Below the pieces are notes generated by a model. The model was not told the DNA's origin. It searched no databases and saw only the letters and a list, made by a program, of their open reading frames with translations. The position numbers and the translations under genes are program-made. Positions 1 to 4,527 of a stretch of DNA of 6,319 nucleotides are shown piece by piece (the first letter of the stretch is position 1; every line of letters begins with the position of its first letter). The DNA comes from a bacterium (GTDB lineage: Bacteria > JALSQH01): positions 1 to 6,319 of the forward strand of contig JALSQH010000259.1 of NCBI GenBank assembly GCA_026985515.1, read 5' to 3'.

Positions 1-1
1 T

Positions 2-202
2 GACTGGCAGGAGCCCACCATGTGGGGATTTTTGAAGGTTGATGGAAAAACATTTCCGGCCAGCTGCAAACCATCCATGGATGGAGTAACGGATGAGAAA
101 GTGTTGGAGCAGATTGAGATAAATGGGGTGATTAACTGCGTATTGATAAATTACTGGGGTCTGCTGGATGATATTGAGGGGGCAGGGTTTTTTGTGAGAT
201 AA
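2..202 (+). CDS. unrecognised protein, probable C-terminal end (5' partial)
   Basis: The frame is open from the left edge to a TAA at 200-202 and gives about 66 visible residues. I do not recognise the family. The visible peptide starts DWQEPTMWGFLKVDG, contains two Cys residues (in PASCKPS and INCVLIN), is rich in Asp/Glu/Gly/Ile, has no obvious membrane segment and ends GAGFFVR. There are two readings of its start. It may be the tail of a longer protein beginning outside the window. Alternatively it is a 60-residue protein starting at ATG 20, because AGGAG at 9-13 lies 6 nt upstream of that ATG, a good Shine-Dalgarno spacing. The natural-looking composition and the hairpin after its stop (271-296) support a real gene. 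It converges with the reductase gene on the other strand, so its job cannot be read from operon context. Confidence 0.5.
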   Translation, partial: DWQEPTMWGFLKVDGKTFPASCKPSMDGVTDEKVLEQIEINGVINCVLINYWGLLDDIEGAGFFVR

Positions 203-270
203 AAGGTTTCTTGAACACAGAATTTTCTGGGACTGTGGGTAGAAGGGGCAGGTATCTGCAATGAAATACC

Positions 271-296
271 CCCAATCTCAATTAGGAGATTTTGGG
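271..296 (+). terminator. hairpin after the left-edge gene, possible weak terminator
   Basis: CCCAATCTC (271-279) pairs with GAGATT (286-291) and GGG (294-296). That gives a 6-bp plus a 3-bp stem split by a 2-nt bulge (292-293), with a 6-nt loop AATTAG. It lies about 70 nt past the stop at 202. The downstream sequence (TAACTCGGTTATTTT) is only moderately T-rich, so intrinsic termination is possible but weak. Confidence 0.3.
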
Positions 297-322
297 TAAC
301 TCGGTTATTTTAAAAACATACC

Positions 323-367
323 CTGTATCGTTCCGTCACCTAAATGGTGACGGAATGTAAGATACAG
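323..367 (-). terminator. large inverted repeat, probable terminator of the reductase gene
   Basis: A perfect 10-bp stem, TTCCGTCACC (331-340) with GGTGACGGAA (346-355), closes a 5-nt loop TAAAT. It is extended by outer arms CTGTATC (323-329) and GATACAG (361-367) across an asymmetric internal loop (1 nt against 5 nt). Read on the minus strand, the hairpin is followed a few bases later by a run of five T (plus 312-316). That suits termination of the minus-strand reductase ending at 429. On the plus strand no T-run follows. The long symmetric arms could instead mark a dispersed repeat or a protein-binding dyad. Confidence 0.4.
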
Positions 368-428
368 ATTTATAAGGATAAAAAGGCATACGCTGGATTA
401 ACAAAATTTCTATTCGGGGACTTCGGAT

Positions 429-1274
429 TCACTCCTCCTGAAGCACCTTCTGTAAAATCTTTTCGCTTTCCTCTTTCGCTTCAGGATTATCTGGAATTAT
501 CCACCTGTTTCCGTAGATTGATTCTCCTCCGTCCACCCTTATGGTCTCCCCGGTGATAAAATCTCCTGCTGGAGATGCCAGAAATATTACTGCGTAGGCC
601 ACCTCCTCAGCTCTCCCGTATCTTTTGAGAGGTATCCATTCCCTTGCCATTTCCACAACTTCACGGGGATAAACTTTCATTCCTGATGTTGCTATGGTGC
701 CTGGAGCAACAGCGTTGACTCTGATGTTGTACTGCGCCCATTCAATGGCAAGGGACATGGTTAAGTTAACCACCCCTGCCCTCGCCGCACCGGTGTGAGC
801 AAGTCCTGGAAATCCATTCCACATATTTGCCACTATGTTAATAATTTTTCCATACCTGTGTGGTATCATCCATTTTTTTGCCACGCTCCATGTTACATTG
901 AAAGTGCCATTCAGATTGTTGTTTATAACTGCCGCCCACCCCTTTGGGGTCATATTTTCCACAGGAGAGGGAAACTGCCCCCCTGCATTATTCACGAGAA
1001 TATCCACACCTCCGAGATTTTCAATAACCCATTCCACAAAATTTTCAACGGAATCCGCGTCTCTTATGTCACAGGTATGAGCTATAACTTTTAAATTTTC
1101 CTTCTGAAACTCTTTCAGAGCTTTTTTCAGCTTTTCCTCTTTTCTACCGCAGATGGCAACTTCTGCTCCTAACCGGGCCATCTGCAGTGTTATTTCCTTC
1201 CCTATTCCTGACCCTCCTCCAGTTACTATGGCTCTCTTCCCTTTTAAAAGACCCTCTCTGAAAACAGGATGCAT
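429..1274 (-). CDS. SDR oxidoreductase, peroxisomal trans-2-enoyl-CoA reductase-like
   Basis: This 281-residue protein is a classical-length short-chain dehydrogenase/reductase and probably a cytoplasmic NAD(P)H-dependent reductase acting on an enoyl-CoA-type substrate. The Rossmann cofactor motif TGGGSGIG is at residues 18-25. R44 after the second strand (CGRKEEK) suggests NADPH preference. CDIRD at 68-72 contacts the adenine, and NNAGG at 95-99 and the PG of VAPGT (191-192) are typical. The catalytic Ser-Tyr-Lys set is absent: where the family has YxASKAGV this protein has HTGAARAGV, putting T161 for Tyr and R165 for Lys, with no Ser in INIVANMWNG. From memory, mammalian PECR has nearly the same HSGAARAGV segment and a similar tail after VDGG, so this looks like a clade trait rather than decay. 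The start is firm: AAGGAGG (1287-1281) lies 6 nt before the ATG. It is transcribed divergently from modE. The exact substrate is unknown. Confidence 0.9.
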   Translation of the reverse strand: MHPVFREGLLKGKRAIVTGGGSGIGKEITLQMARLGAEVAICGRKEEKLKKALKEFQKENLKVIAHTCDIRDADSVENFVEWVIENLGGVDILVNNAGGQFPSPVENMTPKGWAAVINNNLNGTFNVTWSVAKKWMIPHRYGKIINIVANMWNGFPGLAHTGAARAGVVNLTMSLAIEWAQYNIRVNAVAPGTIATSGMKVYPREVVEMAREWIPLKRYGRAEEVAYAVIFLASPAGDFITGETIRVDGGESIYGNRWIIPDNPEAKEESEKILQKVLQEE

Positions 1275-1294
1275 GACAACCCTCCTTTTCTGTA

Positions 1295-1323
1295 AGTATA
1301 ATGGGATATGCGCTATTTGACAA
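1295..1323 (-). promoter_or_regulatory. sigma70-type promoter for the reductase gene
   Basis: On the minus strand TTGTCA (1323-1318) is followed by a 17-bp spacer and TATACT (1300-1295), each one base from the bacterial consensus and at ideal spacing. The predicted start near 1288 falls just ahead of the perfect Shine-Dalgarno at 1287-1281, giving a short leader. An archaeal reading is also possible: AAAAG-TTTATATA on the same strand near 1348-1336 resembles BRE plus TATA box and would start transcription near 1312. Confidence 0.5.
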
Positions 1324-1344
1324 AATGATTTTGTTATATAAACT
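1317..1344 (+). promoter_or_regulatory. candidate promoter of the modE-wtpABC operon
   Basis: A perfect -35 hexamer TTGACA (1317-1322) is followed after 16 bp by TAAACT (1339-1344), a 4-of-6 match to the -10 consensus that keeps the second A and final T. The predicted start near 1351 lies only a few bases before the modE ATG, so the mRNA would be nearly leaderless. The -10 and start lie inside the ModE-like operator, the arrangement expected for repression. TATAAA (1337-1342) is a better hexamer but sits only 14 bp from TTGACA. Confidence 0.35.
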
Positions 1345-1354
1345 TTTACATAAC
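1333..1354. promoter_or_regulatory. ModE-type operator (22-bp dyad)
   Basis: The half-sites GTTATATA (1333-1340) and TACATAAC (1347-1354) are separated by AACTTT. They match as an inverted repeat at 7 of 8 positions. The pattern is very like the E. coli modA operator recognised by ModE, recalled as CGTTATATT...TACATAACG. The gene starting 1 bp further on encodes a ModE with an intact oxyanion site, which makes autoregulation the natural reading. The site covers the proposed -10 and transcription start of the operon and lies about 10 bp upstream of the -35 of the divergent reductase promoter. Confidence 0.65.
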
Positions 1355-1355
1355 G

Positions 1356-2102
1356 ATGAATCAGGTGGAGAAGTTAATTTACTCATTGTCAAGGGAAAGA
1401 TATGTGAGATTTCTAAATCTTCTTGCACAGAGGCACTCCATCTTATCGGCTTCAAAAGAGGCTGGTGTCAGTTACAGGAAGGCGTGGGAAATAGTTGAAA
1501 CACTGCGGGAAATCTTTGGCAGTGAGATTTTTGATACCAGAATAGGTGGAATTCATGGTGGCGGAACCTATATAACATCACAGGGGGAGGAGGTGCTGGA
1601 GTATCTTGAGAAATTCCGCACTCTGTTTGTTAACGAACTTGGTGTGATGGAAAAAAAGGGACTGAGTGAGCTGATCGCTCTTATTAAAAGAAGAAGAGTC
1701 CGCACCAGTGCCCGCAATCAACTTGAGGGAGTGGTAAATTCTATTTCCAGAAAAGGGATCATTGTTGATGTTGAGATAGATGTAAAGGGATTCTTTTTTC
1801 TCACCAGGATAACTGAAAAAAGCCTTAAAGATCTTGATCTGCAAAAAGGAAAAGATGTTTTCCTTCTTATCAAAGCTCCACATGTCAGGATTGTTAAAAA
1901 TTGTAAGGGTTATAATTGCTTTGAAGGTGTTGTTGAGAGTATTTCCGGAGAGAAGGGAGGGGATTCCCCATACTTTGAAGCGGAAATTTCCCTGTCACCA
2001 GATTTGACCCTTGTATCTGTGGTAACAGATAAGACAATTTTGCAGAGGAAAGGGAAAGTTAAGATTTTCATACCTCCGGAGGAAATAATTGTGGGAGTTT
2101 AG
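1356..2102 (+). CDS. modE: ModE-family molybdate/tungstate-responsive transcriptional regulator
   Basis: This 248-residue protein matches the domain plan of E. coli ModE. A winged helix-turn-helix comes first (about 16-75), with AQRHSILSASKEAGVSYRKA and KAWEIVETL as recognition region, G64-G65 and HGGGTYIT as the wing and TSQGEEVLEY after it. A linker helix follows, then two TOBE (Mop) domains at about 116-181 and 186-248. The first keeps the oxyanion-site motifs: TSARNQLEG (117-125), ITEKS (152-156) and LLIKAP (170-175). The second, from NCFEGVVESI, is more diverged. It should bind molybdate or tungstate as a dimer and repress the operon through the dyad at 1333-1354. The ATG at 1356 is chosen because it preserves the N-terminal helix expected before the HTH, yet no Shine-Dalgarno precedes it since the operator occupies that space. 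GTG at 1365 is a less likely start. It is the first gene of the operon and ends 3 bp before wtpA. Confidence 0.92.
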   Translation: MNQVEKLIYSLSRERYVRFLNLLAQRHSILSASKEAGVSYRKAWEIVETLREIFGSEIFDTRIGGIHGGGTYITSQGEEVLEYLEKFRTLFVNELGVMEKKGLSELIALIKRRRVRTSARNQLEGVVNSISRKGIIVDVEIDVKGFFFLTRITEKSLKDLDLQKGKDVFLLIKAPHVRIVKNCKGYNCFEGVVESISGEKGGDSPYFEAEISLSPDLTLVSVVTDKTILQRKGKVKIFIPPEEIIVGV

Positions 2103-2105
2103 AAG

Positions 2106-3047
2106 ATGAAAAAATGGCTTATTTTATTTTTTCTCCTTGTTTCCCCTCTCTTTGCAGGCAGTAAAGTTATACTGAAGGTTTTTCACGCTGGCAGTCTCTC
2201 TATTCCATTCAGGGAAATGAAAGAGGAGTTTGAAGAGAAACATCCAGAAGTGGAGGTTAGACTTGAACCAAGTGGGAGTGTTCTTGCCATCAGAAAGATC
2301 ACTGATCTTCACAAATCGGCTGACGTGGTGGCTGTGGCTGATTATTCACTCATAGAGAAGATGCTTTTCCCCACTTATGCAGATAGAGTTTATATCTTTG
2401 GAGCAAACGAGATGGTTCTGGCATTTTCAGATCACTCAAAATATCACAGGTTAATTAATGAAAGAAACTGGTATGAAATTCTTTCTATGCCCGGAGTTAA
2501 GTGGGGCTTTTCCAATCCTCTCCTGGACCCCTGTGGTTACAGTACCCTTGTAACAATTGCTCTTGCTGAGGAGTATTACAGAAAAAAAATCTTTAGCGAG
2601 CTTGTTTCACCCTTTCTGAATGTAACCTTCTCCGGGAGAAAGATTCTCCTTCCATCTGAAATAAAATTGAAGGGAAGAAAAGTTTATATGCGTCCCAAGG
2701 CTGTTGAACTCCTTGGTCTGATTGAAAGTGGTTTTCTTGACTATATTTTTGAATATCGCAGTGTTGCAATGCAGCATCGTCTGAAATTTTTAAAATTGCC
2801 TGAGGAAATTAATCTTTCATCGTTGAAATTCAGAAAATATTACTCAGGCGTAAAAATCCTCTTTCCATCGGGGAAGATAATTTCGGGGAAGCCCATTCTG
2901 TATGGTATTTCACCTTTACTTAACGCTCCTCATCCTCACTGGGCCCGGGAGTGGGTGAAGTTTGTTACCGGGAAGAGAGGTGCGGAGATAATGGAGAGAA
3001 ATTTTCAGAAGAGTATATATCCACCAGTGGTGGAAAAAGCACGATGA
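2106..3047 (+). CDS. wtpA: tungstate/molybdate ABC transporter substrate-binding protein (WtpA type)
   Basis: This 313-residue extracytoplasmic binding protein captures tungstate or molybdate for the WtpBC transporter. Residues 1-18 (MKKWLILFFLLVSPLFAG) form a Sec signal peptide with no lipobox cysteine, so the mature protein is predicted to be soluble in a periplasm. WtpA hallmarks are present: VFHAGSLSIPF (25-35), EPSGSVLAIRKITDL (54-68), DVVAVADYSLI (73-83), NWYEIL (121-126), GFSNPLLDPCGY (134-145) and DYIFEYRSVAMQH (212-224). From known WtpA/ModA structures, an Asp and a Glu complete octahedral metal coordination; the likely counterparts here are D141 and E216. The sequence fits WtpA better than TupA. 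GGGAG (2093-2097) lies 8 nt before the ATG. It follows modE by 3 bp and overlaps wtpB by ATGA. Preference for tungstate over molybdate cannot be read from sequence. Confidence 0.92.
   Translation: MKKWLILFFLLVSPLFAGSKVILKVFHAGSLSIPFREMKEEFEEKHPEVEVRLEPSGSVLAIRKITDLHKSADVVAVADYSLIEKMLFPTYADRVYIFGANEMVLAFSDHSKYHRLINERNWYEILSMPGVKWGFSNPLLDPCGYSTLVTIALAEEYYRKKIFSELVSPFLNVTFSGRKILLPSEIKLKGRKVYMRPKAVELLGLIESGFLDYIFEYRSVAMQHRLKFLKLPEEINLSSLKFRKYYSGVKILFPSGKIISGKPILYGISPLLNAPHPHWAREWVKFVTGKRGAEIMERNFQKSIYPPVVEKAR
3021..3033 (+). promoter_or_regulatory. dyad over the wtpB ribosome binding site
   Basis: CCACC (3021-3025) can pair with GGTGG (3029-3033) around a 3-nt loop. GGTGG is the only plausible Shine-Dalgarno for the wtpB ATG at 3044, so folding would hide it until ribosomes translating the end of wtpA melt the hairpin. 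That would couple wtpB translation to wtpA. The dyad lies in wtpA coding sequence and may be chance. Confidence 0.25.
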
Positions 3048-3820
3048 GAAACGGGGTATTGAGGATAAGTTTCTTTTCAGAGTTGATCCTGATTTCTGTT
3101 TTGTTAACTCCAATCTTGATTTTTCTATTTAAGACTGATCCTGCTATGCTGAAAAAAGTTGCCGGTGATGGAGAGGTATGGAGAGCAATTGAAGTAACTT
3201 TTTTCTCTGCCTTTGTGTCTACACTCCTTGGTGTCATAATCGGTGTGCCTGCCGGATACTTTCTTGCGAGAAAGAGAGGTGCTGTTTTTAGATTTATTGA
3301 AAATCTGGTGGTGTTGCCCACCCTCATTCCTCACGCAATAGTGGGAATTATGATCCTCTTGCTATCTACAGAAAATAATGTAGTTGGTTCTCTCCTTCAA
3401 AAAGCAGGAATATATTTTGTTGATCACTTTGTCGGGATTGTTGCAGTAGTGTTTTTTGTAAGTGTTTCATACATTGTTTCTTCTGCAATTTCTGGATTTA
3501 CATCTTTCCCCGTATCCATCGAAGAAACTTCATATACTCTCGGCATAGGGAGTGTCAAGACCTTCTTGCACATTTCTCTGCCTCTGGCCTTTCCATCAAT
3601 ATTAAGGGGAGCAATTTTATCCTTTGCCAGAGCGATGAGCGAGACGGGTGCACTCCTGATAGTTGCCACCTATCCCAGGACTGCACAGATTCTTATTCTT
3701 GACCGTTTTGAAACCTCAGGTTTAAAGGAGGCTCAGGCTATTTCCTTTATAGTCATTTTTCTGAGCCTCACTCTTTTTGGATTACTTTTTATCACAGGCA
3801 CAGGAAAGAAGAGGATATGA
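3044..3820 (+). CDS. wtpB: tungstate/molybdate ABC transporter permease (WtpB type)
   Basis: This 258-residue inner-membrane permease is expected to work as a homodimer and form the oxyanion channel. About six hydrophobic segments can be seen, near residues 12-30, 50-75, 88-108, 129-153, 184-208 and 231-252. The cytoplasmic EAA loop that docks on the ATPase is at about 160-186 (EETSYTLGIGSVKTFLHISL, then P180), with the conserved Gly and the ISLP ending. ARAMSETGALL (196-206) is typical of molybdate and sulfate-class permeases. The start chosen is the ATG at 3044, which overlaps the wtpA stop as ATGA. An in-frame ATG at 2951 would add 31 polar residues encoded antiparallel to nothing but wtpA itself and is rejected. 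The length is normal for the family. It overlaps wtpC by another ATGA, indicating translational coupling and stoichiometric production. Confidence 0.92.
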   Translation: MRNGVLRISFFSELILISVLLTPILIFLFKTDPAMLKKVAGDGEVWRAIEVTFFSAFVSTLLGVIIGVPAGYFLARKRGAVFRFIENLVVLPTLIPHAIVGIMILLLSTENNVVGSLLQKAGIYFVDHFVGIVAVVFFVSVSYIVSSAISGFTSFPVSIEETSYTLGIGSVKTFLHISLPLAFPSILRGAILSFARAMSETGALLIVATYPRTAQILILDRFETSGLKEAQAISFIVIFLSLTLFGLLFITGTGKKRI

Positions 3821-4527
3821 GCAGGAGAATGTATGTTCATTTTGAAAAAAAGTTTGAAAATTTTGAAGTAAATGTGGAACTGGATTACGACCTTGAGAAG
3901 TACCATGTTATCATTGGTCCGAGCGGCAGTGGAAAGACCCTCACTCTCAGGTTTATTGCAGGCCTGGAGAGTGGCAAAGGCAGGGTGGAATTTGAAGGGA
4001 GAGAGATAACGAAATTTCCTCCCCAGAGGAGAAGGATTGTATATATACCGCAGGATGAGTCCCTTTTTCCTACCATGACGGTGCAAATGAATCTTCTGGC
4101 AGGTGTTAAACTCGGGAAGAGTGATTTTGACAGAGATCTGTTTGAGAGAATTGTTGACGTTTTCAAAATAGAGCATCTACTTGATAGATATCCATCCACG
4201 CTCTCAGCAGGTGAAAAACAGCGTGTTACTCTCGGAAGAGCAATAATGGTAAAGCCCAGGTTACTACTCCTCGATGAGCCTTTTTCCTCCCTTGATTTTC
4301 ACATTAAACTTGAATTGATAGAATTTTTAAAAAATGTGAAAAAAGAATTTGGTACTTCATTTATTCATGTAACCCACGACCCCATTGAGGCTAAATTGCT
4401 TGCAGAATGCGTTACAGTAATAGAGGAAGGAAAAGTAACTTACAGAGGAAATTTTACCACCCTTGTGGAGTCCTCCCGGAGTAGATTTACAGAAAGAGTG
4501 TCTGAATTCTTTTCCTATTTGAAGTAG
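3817..4527 (+). CDS. wtpC: tungstate/molybdate ABC transporter ATP-binding protein (WtpC type)
   Basis: This 236-residue cytoplasmic ATPase powers the WtpB channel. All nucleotide-binding motifs are intact: Walker A GPSGSGKT (34-41), Q-loop Q79 in YIPQDESLFPTMTV, signature LSAGEKQR (129-136, with A and E where LSGGQ is usual), Walker B LLLLDEP (149-155) with E154, D-loop SSLD (157-160) and H-loop H187 in HVTHD. The protein stops shortly after the nucleotide-binding domain. The C-terminal TOBE regulatory domain that makes many ModC/WtpC proteins about 340-360 residues long is missing, so oxyanion feedback presumably rests on ModE. The ATG at 3817 is set by the ATGA overlap with wtpB, with AGGAAAG at 3802-3808 as ribosome binding site. 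The 3' end overlaps the convergent acylase gene by 13 bp. The alternative is another small oxyanion ATPase, but context makes WtpC clear. Confidence 0.92.
   Translation: MSRRMYVHFEKKFENFEVNVELDYDLEKYHVIIGPSGSGKTLTLRFIAGLESGKGRVEFEGREITKFPPQRRRIVYIPQDESLFPTMTVQMNLLAGVKLGKSDFDRDLFERIVDVFKIEHLLDRYPSTLSAGEKQRVTLGRAIMVKPRLLLLDEPFSSLDFHIKLELIEFLKNVKKEFGTSFIHVTHDPIEAKLLAECVTVIEEGKVTYRGNFTTLVESSRSRFTERVSEFFSYLK

Larger units (their letters stand above)
203..428. other. intergenic region between converging genes
   Basis: This 226-bp stretch separates the stop of the left-edge gene from the stop of the minus-strand reductase. No plausible gene is seen. A plus-strand reading frame that begins inside it (344) runs antisense through the reductase 3' end and has no ribosome binding site. 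The region holds two inverted repeats, listed separately, which probably terminate the converging transcripts. Confidence 0.6.

Noticed and set aside
344-556. Plus-strand reading frame of 70 codons across the reductase 3' end
   Set aside because: It is largely antisense to a well-supported SDR gene, starts inside a hairpin and has no ribosome binding site.
1386-1406. TTG 1386 or GTG 1404 as the modE start
   Set aside because: Either would remove the helix that precedes the helix-turn-helix in ModE proteins, and the nearby purine-rich sequences are poorly spaced.
2073-2082. Perfect palindrome CCTCCGGAGG containing a GGAGG motif near the end of modE
   Set aside because: It is 23 bp before the wtpA ATG, too far to be its ribosome binding site, and has no loop to form a hairpin; GGGAG at 2093-2097 is better placed.
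2951-3043. Upstream in-frame ATG that would lengthen the permease by 31 residues
   Set aside because: It would overlap wtpA by 97 bp, the added residues are polar and unlike a permease N-terminus, and the ATGA overlap at 3044 is the usual operon junction.
3733-4176. Minus-strand reading frame of 147 codons across wtpB/wtpC
   Set aside because: It opposes intact Walker A and Q-loop coding sequence and encodes no recognisable domain.
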